Source of the DNA: Bacillota bacterium
Lineage (GTDB): Bacteria; Bacillota; Limnochordia; Limnochordales; Limnochordaceae
NCBI GenBank assembly: GCA_017577405.1
Contig: PIUA01000019.1
Location: 62,001 to 126,000 of the forward strand
Direction: 5' to 3'
Length of the DNA: 64,000 nt
In this document: positions 48,700 to 57,616 of the stretch, in pieces
Position numbering within the stretch: the first letter of the stretch is position 1
Layout of the letters: each line of letters opens with the position of its first letter
The notes under the pieces: model-generated
What the model saw: the letters and a program-made list of their open reading frames with translations, nothing else
What the model was told of the DNA's origin: nothing
Database searches by the model: none
Translations under genes and position numbers: made by a program

Positions 48700-50118
48700 G
48701 TGCACAGCCAGTTGCGGGCCCTCTTTGCCGATCGGGCCCAGTTCCAGCAGGACGAGTTGGTCCGGCATGGGCAGGCCGCCGGCATCCCCAGCGGGTGGGC
48801 GACCCTCCTGCAGACCCGGCCCTCGGCCGTCGTTTGGCCGGAGCGGACCGAAGAGGTTGTGGAGCTGGTCCACCTGGCGGCCCAAGAAGGGTTCTCTCTG
48901 GTGCCCCGGGGTGGCGCCACCAGCCCGTGGGGCGGAGCCCTCCCCGTCCGGGGTGGGGTGGCCGTCAACTTCTCCCGCATGAACCGGGTGCTGGACGTGG
49001 ACCCCATCGGGCAGACGGTGACGGTAGAGCCGGGAGCGGGCTGGGCGCCGGTGGAAGAGGCGCTGGCGCCGGCGGGGCTGGCCTTGCGCCTCCTGCCCAC
49101 CAGCGCGCCCTTGGGCACGGTGGGGGGCTGGGTGGCGGAAGACGGCGCGGGCTTGGGCAGCTACCAGTATGGGTACCTCCACGCCAACGTGGAGGCGGTC
49201 CAGGTGGTGACGGGGACGGGCGAGATCCTTCACCTGGAGGGCGACCAGCTGCGGATGGTCTGCGGCCTGGAGGGCATCACCGGCCTCATCACCCGGGTCA
49301 CCTTGAAGGTTGCCCGGGAGGCGCCTCTCCACGTCTGGGCCCTGGGCTACCTCAACCTGGACGACCTGATCCGGGCCCTCCACAACGTCTTCGATTCGGA
49401 CTGGCCCCTGTGGCACGTCGCCTTCCGGAACGCCACCGCGAGCCGGGAGCTCCCCCTGGGCGCCAACCGGAACGGCGCGGCCGACGATCTCCACCTTCTG
49501 GTTCTGATGAGCCGCCATCCCGAGGGGGATGGGCTCCAGGCGTCCATCGAACAGCTGGCCCGAGCGACCCGAGGCCACCTCTTCGGCCGGGAGCAGGCGT
49601 TCGCCGAGTGGGAGGACCGGTTCGCCGGGCTGGAACCCAGCCTCCCCATCCCCGGCGCTTGGCAGAGCCGGCTGGTCCTCCCCCGGTACGGGCTGGCCCC
49701 CCTCTTCGCGGATCTGGCCGACCTGCCGCACCCCATCGCCCTCCAGGGTTTGGCTGTCCAAGGCGGCGAGGTGGCCCTCCACGCGGTGGCACCCCCCGGG
49801 GTCACCCCCCGCCAGGCCGCGAAGCTTCTGGCCACCCTGGAGGATCGGGTCAGCCGGTACGGAGGCCATCCCTACGCCATCGGGCTGCTCAAGGCCCATG
49901 AAGCCGCCCGCATCCTGGGTCCCGCCCAGATGCGGGAGCTGGTCGCCTGGAAGCGCCGGTACGATCCCCAGCACCTGCTCAACCCGGGCAAGGTCCTCCC
50001 CAGCCCCGGCATCAGCTGGCGGGTCCGGGCCGCGCTGGCCTGGAGCCGGTGGCTGGGCGGCTCGCCGTCGGCGCCCGCAGAGCGGGAGGGTGGTTGCCCG
50101 CCCCGCCGGGCAAGCTAG
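48700..50118 (+). CDS. FAD-linked oxidase / glycolate oxidase GlcD-type
   Basis: PSAVVWPERTEEVVELVHLAAQEGFSLVPRGGATSPWGGA (FAD_binding_4), C-term WKRRYDPQHLLNPGKVLPSP; GTG after aaaggagg. Confidence 0.85.
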   Translation: MHSQLRALFADRAQFQQDELVRHGQAAGIPSGWATLLQTRPSAVVWPERTEEVVELVHLAAQEGFSLVPRGGATSPWGGALPVRGGVAVNFSRMNRVLDVDPIGQTVTVEPGAGWAPVEEALAPAGLALRLLPTSAPLGTVGGWVAEDGAGLGSYQYGYLHANVEAVQVVTGTGEILHLEGDQLRMVCGLEGITGLITRVTLKVAREAPLHVWALGYLNLDDLIRALHNVFDSDWPLWHVAFRNATASRELPLGANRNGAADDLHLLVLMSRHPEGDGLQASIEQLARATRGHLFGREQAFAEWEDRFAGLEPSLPIPGAWQSRLVLPRYGLAPLFADLADLPHPIALQGLAVQGGEVALHAVAPPGVTPRQAAKLLATLEDRVSRYGGHPYAIGLLKAHEAARILGPAQMRELVAWKRRYDPQHLLNPGKVLPSPGISWRVRAALAWSRWLGGSPSAPAEREGGCPPRRAS

Positions 50119-50314
50119 CCAGGGCGCCCTTTTCCTGGGATTGCTCCCACGCCACAGGCGAGGCGGCCTCGCCAACGACCGAGAGACCCCCAGCGTCGGG
50201 CCGGCCGGATGGCCGGCCTGACGCGTCCAAGGGTTTCCTTCGAGACCGCCCGGGGCTGGGGAGGGAATGGCCGGGAGGGTGACGAAGGGCCGGTCGGTAA
50301 TGGGGGTGGCACAG

Positions 50315-51064
50315 ATGACCGCGGCGGCAACGGCTGAGCCCATCATCCAGTTTGAGAATGTCCACAAGTATTACGGCTCCCACCACGTACTGAAAGGGAT
50401 CACCGAGTCGGTGGCCCAGGGGGAGGTGGTGGTGGTCATCGGACCGAGCGGGTCGGGGAAGAGCACCCTGCTCCGCTGCATCAACCGCCTGGAGGAGATC
50501 GACTCGGGCCGCATCCTGGTGGCCGGCCAGGACCTGTACGATCCCAAGGTGGATCTGATCCGGCTCCGGTCCGAGATCGGGATGGTCTTCCAACAGTTCA
50601 ACCTCTACCCCCACATGACCGTCCTGGAGAACATCACCCTGGCGCCCATCAAGGTCCGCCGCCTGTCCAAAGAGGAGGCCGAGGCCATCGCGCTGGATCT
50701 GCTCAAGAAGGTGGGGATCCCCGACAAGGCCCAGGCCTACCCGGGGGAGCTCTCGGGCGGCCAGCAGCAGCGGGTGGCCATCGCCCGGGGGCTGGCCATG
50801 CGGCCCAAGGTGATGCTCTTTGACGAGCCCACCTCCGCCCTGGATCCCGAGATGATCAAGGAGGTCCTCGACGTGATGAAGGCTCTGGCCCGGGAGGGGA
50901 TGACCATGGTGGTGGTCACCCACGAGATGGGCTTTGCCCGGGAAGTGGCCGACCGGGTCATCTTCATGGACGAGGGCCGCATCATCGAGCAGGGGCCCCC
51001 GGAGCACTTCTTCAGCTCGCCCCGGGAGGAGCGGACCCGGGCCTTCCTGGAGAAGATCCTCTAA
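50315..51064 (+). CDS. Polar amino acid ABC transporter ATP-binding protein (GlnQ-like)
   Basis: [71 protein letters not shown]. Confidence 0.92.
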   Translation: MTAAATAEPIIQFENVHKYYGSHHVLKGITESVAQGEVVVVIGPSGSGKSTLLRCINRLEEIDSGRILVAGQDLYDPKVDLIRLRSEIGMVFQQFNLYPHMTVLENITLAPIKVRRLSKEEAEAIALDLLKKVGIPDKAQAYPGELSGGQQQRVAIARGLAMRPKVMLFDEPTSALDPEMIKEVLDVMKALAREGMTMVVVTHEMGFAREVADRVIFMDEGRIIEQGPPEHFFSSPREERTRAFLEKIL

Positions 51065-51149
51065 GGTTAGGCCCTGGCCACCCTCCCCCCACCCTCGGAT
51101 CAACGCCCTCTTGAAAGCAGGAATTGTTTTTATCTCCGAGAAAGCCTAC

Positions 51150-51165
51150 TGTACCGACCGGTACA
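51150..51165. promoter_or_regulatory. TetR-type operator-like palindrome
   Basis: TGTACCG-AC-CGGTACA inverted repeat upstream of the oxidase operon. Confidence 0.4.
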
Positions 51166-51230
51166 CTGGACCGGTTCGCACCGCGGCCTCCGTGCTCTGG
51201 CCTTCCGGCAGGGCCGGGCACGGCCTTGGG

Positions 51231-52157
51231 ATGGAGACAGAGGAGAGCCGAAACCCTGTGGCAACCACCGCTGTCCGTGCAACCGGCACCACAACCTCCC
51301 TACGGGACTACATCGCCCTGACCAAGCCGCGCCACGTGCTCCCGTCCACCCTGACCACCTGGGTCGGGATGGCGTTGGCCGCGCCGGGCCCCCTGCCAGC
51401 CCGGCTGGTGGCGGCCACCCTGGCCGGCACCGCCCTGGCCATCGCCGGCGCCCACGTGTACAATGCCATCCTCGACCGGGATCTGGACGGGCTGATGGAC
51501 CGGACCCGCCACCGTCCCCTGCCCTCCGGCCGGGTGGCCGTCTGGCAGGCGGCGGTCTGGGGGACGGTCCTTTCGGCCGCGTCGCTGGCGATCATGCTCT
51601 TGCTGGTCAACGGGTTGGCGGCCCTCCTCACCGTCGCCGGCATCTTCCTCTATGTGGTCGTCTATACCTTCTGGCTGAAGCGGCGCTCCCCGTGGAACAC
51701 CTTGGCGGGGGGCTTCTCCGGTGGGGCGCCCCCGCTCATCGGCTGGGCCGCCGCCTCCGGCAGCCTCTCCTGGGCCGCCGGGGTCCTCTTCGGGATCATG
51801 GTGGTCTGGCAGCCCCTGCACTTCTTCGCGCTGAGCCTGAAGGTGGCCGACGACTACCGCCGGGCCGGCTTCCCCATGGTCGTCGTGGTCCACGGGGAGC
51901 AGGCCACCCTGAACCAGATCGTCGTCTACAGCCTCATCCTGGCCATCCTCGCCCCCCTCTTCACCCCTCTGGGGGTGACGGGAACGGCCTACCTGGTCGT
52001 CGCCCTGGCCTTGAGCGGGATCTACGTGGCCGCCGCCGTCCGGGCGGCCCGGGAGGGGCCGGCGCGGGCCAAATTCTGGGGGACCTGGCTCCTCCGCTAC
52101 GCCTTCATCGACTTGACCCTCCTGCTGGTGACCGCGGTGCTGAACCGGACCGTTTAG
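51231..52157 (+). CDS. ctaB: Protoheme IX farnesyltransferase
   Basis: LTKPRHVLPSTLTTWVGM, YNAILDRDLDGLMDRTRHRPLPSGR, WKRRSPWNTLAGGFSGGAPPLIGW-type motifs; next to oxidase genes. GTG at 51258 is a possible start. Confidence 0.92.
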   Translation: METEESRNPVATTAVRATGTTTSLRDYIALTKPRHVLPSTLTTWVGMALAAPGPLPARLVAATLAGTALAIAGAHVYNAILDRDLDGLMDRTRHRPLPSGRVAVWQAAVWGTVLSAASLAIMLLLVNGLAALLTVAGIFLYVVVYTFWLKRRSPWNTLAGGFSGGAPPLIGWAAASGSLSWAAGVLFGIMVVWQPLHFFALSLKVADDYRRAGFPMVVVVHGEQATLNQIVVYSLILAILAPLFTPLGVTGTAYLVVALALSGIYVAAAVRAAREGPARAKFWGTWLLRYAFIDLTLLLVTAVLNRTV

Positions 52158-52200
52158 GTCCCGGCCCGAGGCGGGCCGAGCATCGAGGAGGTGGCGCGGC

Positions 52201-52803
52201 GTGCACCCGGCGCCGGCGCAAGTCAAGTGGGATGCCCCTTCCCCCGCCTTCGAAGCAAGCTGGGGGAAGGTGATGATGTGGCTCTTCCTGCTCTCCGACA
52301 CCCTCACCTTCACGGGGCTCTTGGGCGGGTACGGCTTCCTGCGGGCCTCCAGCCAGGCCTGGCCAACCCCTGAGCAGGTCTTCAACGTGAACCTGGTCGG
52401 CTTCATGACCTTCTTGCTCATCTGCAGCAGCGCCACCATGGCCGCCGCGGTGGGCACGGCCCGCCGGGGGGAGACGGTCAGGACGGGAAGGCTCTTGGGG
52501 CTGACCGTCTTGGGCGGGCTCCTCTTCCTGGCCCTTCAGGCCTACGAGTGGATCCATTTCATCCAGGCGGGTGCCCGGCTGGCCAGCAATCCCTGGGGGG
52601 TGCCCCTCTTCAGCACCACCTTCTTCGTCATCACCGGCTTCCACGGGCTGCACGTGACGGCTGGGGTGATCTACCTGACCACCGTCACCTTCCGGGCCCT
52701 CCAGGGCCGGCTCGATCCGGACGGTGTGGAGACGGCCGGGCTCTACTGGCACTTCGTGGACCTGGTCTGGGTCTTCGTCTTCACCTTCATGTACCTGATC
52801 TGA
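52201..52803 (+). CDS. Heme-copper oxidase subunit III (first copy)
   Basis: WLFLLSDTLTFTGLLGGYGFLRA, FFVITGFHGLHVTAGVIYL, YWHFVDLVWVFVFTFMYLI. Confidence 0.9.
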   Translation: MHPAPAQVKWDAPSPAFEASWGKVMMWLFLLSDTLTFTGLLGGYGFLRASSQAWPTPEQVFNVNLVGFMTFLLICSSATMAAAVGTARRGETVRTGRLLGLTVLGGLLFLALQAYEWIHFIQAGARLASNPWGVPLFSTTFFVITGFHGLHVTAGVIYLTTVTFRALQGRLDPDGVETAGLYWHFVDLVWVFVFTFMYLI

Positions 52804-52818
52804 AAGGAGGAGACACCC

Positions 52819-53154
52819 ATGGCTGAGGCGGGAGCCACCCCGCCCCAGGGGCCGGCGGGCACGGCGCCGCAAGCTCCGGGCCGCCTCGGAGCCAACCCCT
52901 ACGTGCGGACCTGGTTTTGGCTCTTGGTCTTGACCATCCTGGAGCTCTTGGTGGTCTTCTTGCCCATCCCCAGGACCCTCTTGGTGGTCCTGCTGGTGGT
53001 GCTGGCGGTGATGAAGGGCGTCCTCATCATGGCTGAGTTCATGCACCTCCGGTTTGAGAAGCTGAGCTTTGTCTACTCCATGCTCTCACCCTTGCTCTTG
53101 GCCCTCGCCCTTCTGGCCGGCATCTTTCCTGATGCGCTCAACCGACTGCCGTGA
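52819..53154 (+). CDS. Cytochrome c oxidase subunit IV family protein
   Basis: WFWLLVLTILELLVVFLPIPRTLLVVLLVVLAVMKGVLIMAEFMHLRFE. Confidence 0.85.
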   Translation: MAEAGATPPQGPAGTAPQAPGRLGANPYVRTWFWLLVLTILELLVVFLPIPRTLLVVLLVVLAVMKGVLIMAEFMHLRFEKLSFVYSMLSPLLLALALLAGIFPDALNRLP

Positions 53155-53172
53155 CGGAAAGGAGCCTGACCG

Positions 53173-53994
53173 GTGAGCAGCCACCCAACCCAACCCCAGT
53201 CCGAGAAGCGTTTGGGGCGAGCCACGGCATTGCTCATTTGGCTGATCCTCGCCCTGGCGGTGGCCTCCAGCGCCTACGCCCTCCGCCACTGGTGGAGCCC
53301 GCCCCTGATCAACAGCGAGGCGGCGGGCATCGACCGCCTCTTCAGCGTGCTCTGGATCCTCCTCGCCGCGGTCTTCGTCGGCGTCCAGGCCCTCCTCGGC
53401 TACTTCGTCTTCCGCTACGCGGACCGGGGGGAGGGCCGGGCCAGCTACGAGCACGAAAACCTCCGGCTGGAGATCGCCTGGACCGCCCTTCCCGCGGTCC
53501 TCTTGGTGGTCCTCACCGTCCTGGGCGGGGGCCTCTGGCTCCGGGTCCAGGGGGCCGCGCCCCCGGAGGCGGCCACCGTCCAGGTGGTCGCCCAGCAGTT
53601 CGGCTGGACCTTCCACTACCCCGGCCCCGATGACCGGCTCGGCCCCATCCGGCCCATGGATGTGGCCGTGGGCAACCCCATCGGCCTGGATCGGGAGGGG
53701 CCGGGCGCCGACGATGTGGTGGCCGGCGAGCTCCACGTGGTGGTGGGGCAGCCTGTCCGCCTCCTGCTCACCTCCCGGGACGTGATCCACAGCTTCTACG
53801 TGCCCGAGCTCCGGCTGAAGCAGGATGCGGTTCCCGGCCGGGTGACCGAAGTCTGGTTCACCCCCACCCAGCCCGGTGTGTATGAGATCGCCTGCGCCGA
53901 GCTCTGCGGGGCGGGCCACTACCTGATGGCGGCCCGGATGGTGGTGGAGACCGAGGCCGAGTACCAGGCCTGGTTGGCCTCTCAGAACCGGTAG
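53173..53994 (+). CDS. Cytochrome c oxidase subunit II
   Basis: Two TM helices; CuA motif VIHSFYVPELRLKQDAVPGR...YEIACAELCGAGHYLMAARMVV; no C-terminal CxxCH cytochrome c domain. Confidence 0.93.
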   Translation: MSSHPTQPQSEKRLGRATALLIWLILALAVASSAYALRHWWSPPLINSEAAGIDRLFSVLWILLAAVFVGVQALLGYFVFRYADRGEGRASYEHENLRLEIAWTALPAVLLVVLTVLGGGLWLRVQGAAPPEAATVQVVAQQFGWTFHYPGPDDRLGPIRPMDVAVGNPIGLDREGPGADDVVAGELHVVVGQPVRLLLTSRDVIHSFYVPELRLKQDAVPGRVTEVWFTPTQPGVYEIACAELCGAGHYLMAARMVVETEAEYQAWLASQNR

Positions 53995-54044
53995 CGGGCT
54001 CTCTGCGGCTGGCTGGTCAACAGGCGTGAAAGGAGCGGTATGCC

Positions 54045-55757
54045 ATGGCGGTCGTCCAGGCCCAACTTCATGAGGAACGCCCCTTAAGCTTCTGGCGCCG
54101 GTACATTTTCAGCCTCGATCACAAGGTGATCGGCATCCAGTACCTGGTGACCTCGATGGCCATGGCCCTGGTGGGCGGGCTCCTGGCCATGCTCGTCCGC
54201 TTCGCCCTGGGCTGGCCGGAGGCGTCGGGGCTCACCCCCGCCTCCTACATGAGCGCCGTCACCATGCACGGCACCATCATGACCTTCTTCGTCCTCAGCA
54301 CGGCCCTGACGGGCGGCTTCGGTAACTTCCTCATCCCGCTCCAAATCGGAGCTCGGGATATGGCCTACCCCTTCCTGAACATGGTCTCCTACTGGCTCTA
54401 CCCCGTCTCCCTGGTGGTGCTCCTTGCCTCCTACTTCGTGCCCGGCGGGCCCGCCTCGGCCGGCTGGACCGCCTACCCGCCCCTCAGCGTCCAGGGGGGC
54501 ACGGGGCAAGCCCTCTGGCTCATCAGCCTGGCCATTCTGATCATCGCGTTCCTCTTCGGCTCGTTGAACTACATCACCACGGTCCTCCAGCTCCGGACCA
54601 AGGGGATGTCCCTCCTGCGGATGCCCCTGACAGTGTGGGGGCTCTTCATCACCGCCATCCTCTCGCTCCTCTCCTTCCCCATGCTCCTGGCCGCCTCCAT
54701 CATGCTCCTCTTCGACCTCCTGGGCGGGACCAGCTTCTTCCTGCCCTTCAACATCGTGATCGACGGCGGCCAGGTGACGGCGGCGGGGGGCGATCCGCTC
54801 CTCTACCAGCACCTCTTCTGGTTCTTGGGGCATCCTGAGGTGTACATCCTGATCCTGCCCGCCATGGGCATGGTCTCGGACATCATGGCCAACAACGCCC
54901 GCCGGCCCATCTTCGGCTACAAGACCATGGTGCTCAGCATGGCCGCCATCGCCGTCCTCAGCTTCCTGGTCTGGGGGCACCACATGTTCGTCAGCGGCAT
55001 GCACCCCCTCTTGGGGACGGCCTTCATGGCCACCACCCTGGTCATCGCCATCCCTTCGGCCATCAAGACCTTCCACTGGCTGGCCACCCTCTGGCGGGGG
55101 AAGCTCCGCTTCACACCCCAGATGCTCTTCTCCATCGGCTTCGTCTCCGTCTTTGTCACCGGGGGCCTGACCGGCTTGGTGCTGGGCTCCCCCGCGCTGG
55201 ACATGTACGTGCACGACACCTACTTCGTGGTGGCCCACTTCCACTTCGTGATGGCCAGCGCGTCCCTCTTCGGCATCTTCGCCGGCCTCTACCACTGGTT
55301 CCCCAAGATGTTCGGCCGGAAGATGAACGAGCGGTTGGGCCGGATCCACTTCTGGATCGCCCTGCCCGCCACCTACGCCACCTTCTTCCCCATGCACTTC
55401 GCCGGGATCGGTGGCATGATGCGCCGGATCTACTCCATCGAATTCTACGACTACCTGGCCCGCTTCGAGGGGCTCAACCAGTTCATCACCATCGCGGCCT
55501 TCATCATGGGGGCGGCTCACATGCTCTTCCTGGTCAACTTCGTCTGGAGCTTGAAGTACGGCGAGCGGGCTGAGGCCAACCCCTGGCAGGCGACCACCCT
55601 CGAGTGGGAGACGCCGTCGCCCCCGCCCCACGGCAACTTCGGCGAGGAGCTGCCGGAGGTCCACCGCTGGGCGTACGACTACAGCGTCCCCGGCGCCACC
55701 ACCGACTACATCCCCCAGACGGTGAGCCCCCGCCCGGTGGCCGCCCCCGGCCCCTGA
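54045..55757 (+). CDS. ctaD: Cytochrome c oxidase subunit I
   Basis: FWFLGHPEVYILILPAMGMVSDI, WGHHMFVSGM, HDTYFVVAHFHFVM. Confidence 0.97.
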   Translation: MAVVQAQLHEERPLSFWRRYIFSLDHKVIGIQYLVTSMAMALVGGLLAMLVRFALGWPEASGLTPASYMSAVTMHGTIMTFFVLSTALTGGFGNFLIPLQIGARDMAYPFLNMVSYWLYPVSLVVLLASYFVPGGPASAGWTAYPPLSVQGGTGQALWLISLAILIIAFLFGSLNYITTVLQLRTKGMSLLRMPLTVWGLFITAILSLLSFPMLLAASIMLLFDLLGGTSFFLPFNIVIDGGQVTAAGGDPLLYQHLFWFLGHPEVYILILPAMGMVSDIMANNARRPIFGYKTMVLSMAAIAVLSFLVWGHHMFVSGMHPLLGTAFMATTLVIAIPSAIKTFHWLATLWRGKLRFTPQMLFSIGFVSVFVTGGLTGLVLGSPALDMYVHDTYFVVAHFHFVMASASLFGIFAGLYHWFPKMFGRKMNERLGRIHFWIALPATYATFFPMHFAGIGGMMRRIYSIEFYDYLARFEGLNQFITIAAFIMGAAHMLFLVNFVWSLKYGERAEANPWQATTLEWETPSPPPHGNFGEELPEVHRWAYDYSVPGATTDYIPQTVSPRPVAAPGP

Positions 55758-55793
55758 GGTGGCCGATCCTGGGACGGGGAAGGAGGAGGCAGG

Positions 55794-56447
55794 TTGGCCA
55801 TGACCCAACAGCTTCTCCAGCAGGACCGAAGATCGGCGCCGCCCCAGGGCCCAGCCCGACCTGGCTTCGACGGCTCGGGCCCTGGGGGATCAGCCCCTGG
55901 GGGCCGGGTCCCGCGGCCCGGCCCCTCGCCCGCCACCACCGCTACCTGGTGGCTTCTGGCTGCCGTGGCCATGCTCTTCATCGGGTTCACCAGCAGCTAC
56001 CTCTCCCGTCAGGCGGGGGCCGATTGGGCCGCCATCCCTATGCCGCCCATCCTCTGGCTGACCACCAGCCTCGTGGTGGCCAGCAGCGGCCTCCTCGAGT
56101 GGGGCCGGCGGTCCGGCCGCCGGGGCCACCCGGAGCGCCAGGCCGCCGCCGTCTCCGGCGCGGCCTGGCTGGGCCTCCTCTTCCTCGTGGGCCAAGGGGC
56201 GGCCTGGCGGGAGCTGGCCCGGGCCGGCCTCTTCCTCACCTCCAACCCCCATGCCGCCTTCTTCTACGTCCTCACCTTGGTCCACGGGCTCCACATCCTG
56301 GCGGGGCTCATCTGGCTCTTGGTGGCCGCCGCCCGAATCCGGCAGGCCCACCCCCAGGCGGCCCAGGCAGTGGCCTCGGGGGCCATCTTTTGGCACTTCG
56401 TCGGCACCCTCTGGATCTACCTGTGGGTCCTCCTCTTCTGGCTGTGA
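55794..56447 (+). CDS. Heme-copper oxidase subunit III (second copy)
   Basis: MLFIGFTSSYLSRQ, HAAFFYVLTLVHGLHILAGLIWLL, FWHFVGTLWIYLWVLLFWL. Confidence 0.88.
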   Translation: MAMTQQLLQQDRRSAPPQGPARPGFDGSGPGGSAPGGRVPRPGPSPATTATWWLLAAVAMLFIGFTSSYLSRQAGADWAAIPMPPILWLTTSLVVASSGLLEWGRRSGRRGHPERQAAAVSGAAWLGLLFLVGQGAAWRELARAGLFLTSNPHAAFFYVLTLVHGLHILAGLIWLLVAAARIRQAHPQAAQAVASGAIFWHFVGTLWIYLWVLLFWL

Positions 56448-56487
56448 AGGCATATCCCAAGCCCCTCCAGCCGCGCCTCAGGGACAG

Positions 56488-56525
56488 GGAAGGCCCGGGC
56501 TGGCGGGCCAGCCCGGGCCTTCCTT
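56488..56525. terminator. Bidirectional terminator hairpin
   Basis: GGAAGGCCCGGGCTGG-loop-CCAGCCCGGGCCTTCCTT between convergent transcripts. Confidence 0.75.
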
Positions 56526-56612
56526 GATCCACACTTCATCCACCCGCTCCATCCACCCACTGGCACGGCGGCGGGGGGTCTTGGCCGGCGCGCCCTTCCC
56601 CGGCCCAGGTGG

Positions 56613-57527
56613 CTAAACGGCCGCGACCTCCGCTTCCCGGGCGCTGGCGGCTGGCTCCGGGGCCGTCTGCCAGAGGAGGTAGAGGAGCGCCCCCGTGTAA
56701 AGGGTGACGAAGCTGGAGTGGAGGACGTTGGCCGCCACCGATCCCAAAGTGCCCACCACCAGCCAGCCGCTCAGGGCCTGGAGGACCACCAGCACCACGG
56801 CGGCCAAGGAACCCCAGAAGAGGTCAGGCCGCGCCTCCCGGTAGGGCCGGGTCAGGTGGCCCGTGGCCGCGGAGAGGAGGACGAGCCCGCCGGCTAGGGC
56901 CCGGTGGACGAAGTTGGTAAAGGCCGGCGTGCCCCACTCAGGGATGAGCATGTTGTTGCAGAGGGGCCACCCCAGGCAGGCCAGGCCGATTTCCGTGTGG
57001 CGCAGGTACGCCCCCACGTAGACCACCGCCGCCAGGAGCCCCAGGTTGGCCCAAAGGAGCGGGCGGAACCGGGGAGGCACGGGCCCGCCCCGGGGGCTCC
57101 ACCCCCGCTGCAGTTGATGAATCCGCACAGCCAGGAGCAGGACCGAACCGAAAGAAGCCAGGGAGACGCCAAAGTGGGCCGCCATCACCAGCTCGGACGA
57201 ACCCCACATGACCGCCGCCGCCCCCAGCCACGACTGGACGGCCAGCAGGATCAGGGCGGCGACGACCAGCTGCCGGATCTCCCGCCGGTGGCCCAGCTGC
57301 CGCCAGGCGAGGACGGAGACGGCCAGGATGAGCAGGCCCATGATCCCCGTGATCACCCGGTGGTTCACCTCAATCCAGGTGGCCAGGCTGGACCAGTCGC
57401 CGTCGCAGAAGGGCCACGCGCTGCCGCAGCCGTCTTCCGACCCGGTGGTGGTCACCAGCGCGCCCGAGACCAGCAGGAAGAACATGCCCACCGTCGCAAG
57501 GGTGGCCAGGCGTTGGAGCAGGGTCAT
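56613..57527 (-). CDS. ctaA: Heme A synthase (COX15/CtaA family)
   Basis: SGALVTTTGSEDGCGSAWPFCDGDW, EVNHRVITG, CLGWPLCNN, FVHRALAG. Confidence 0.92.
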   Translation of the reverse strand: MTLLQRLATLATVGMFFLLVSGALVTTTGSEDGCGSAWPFCDGDWSSLATWIEVNHRVITGIMGLLILAVSVLAWRQLGHRREIRQLVVAALILLAVQSWLGAAAVMWGSSELVMAAHFGVSLASFGSVLLLAVRIHQLQRGWSPRGGPVPPRFRPLLWANLGLLAAVVYVGAYLRHTEIGLACLGWPLCNNMLIPEWGTPAFTNFVHRALAGGLVLLSAATGHLTRPYREARPDLFWGSLAAVVLVVLQALSGWLVVGTLGSVAANVLHSSFVTLYTGALLYLLWQTAPEPAASAREAEVAAV

Positions 57528-57616
57528 GGGAAACCCCCTCTTCGGTCTCCCCAGGGACGAAGCGCGCCGCACTGGGCAACCTTCGGTCCGGGGCCATGCA
57601 ACTCCTCCCCAGCCCC

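Noticed and set aside
50195-50225. CGTC-GGGCCGGCC-GGAT-GGCCGGCC-TGACG hairpin before glnQ-like gene
   Set aside because: Probably just a terminator-like hairpin after the FAD oxidase; no T tract and no evidence of regulation.
54084-55808. 574-aa minus-strand ORF
   Set aside because: Antisense to ctaD; shadow ORF.
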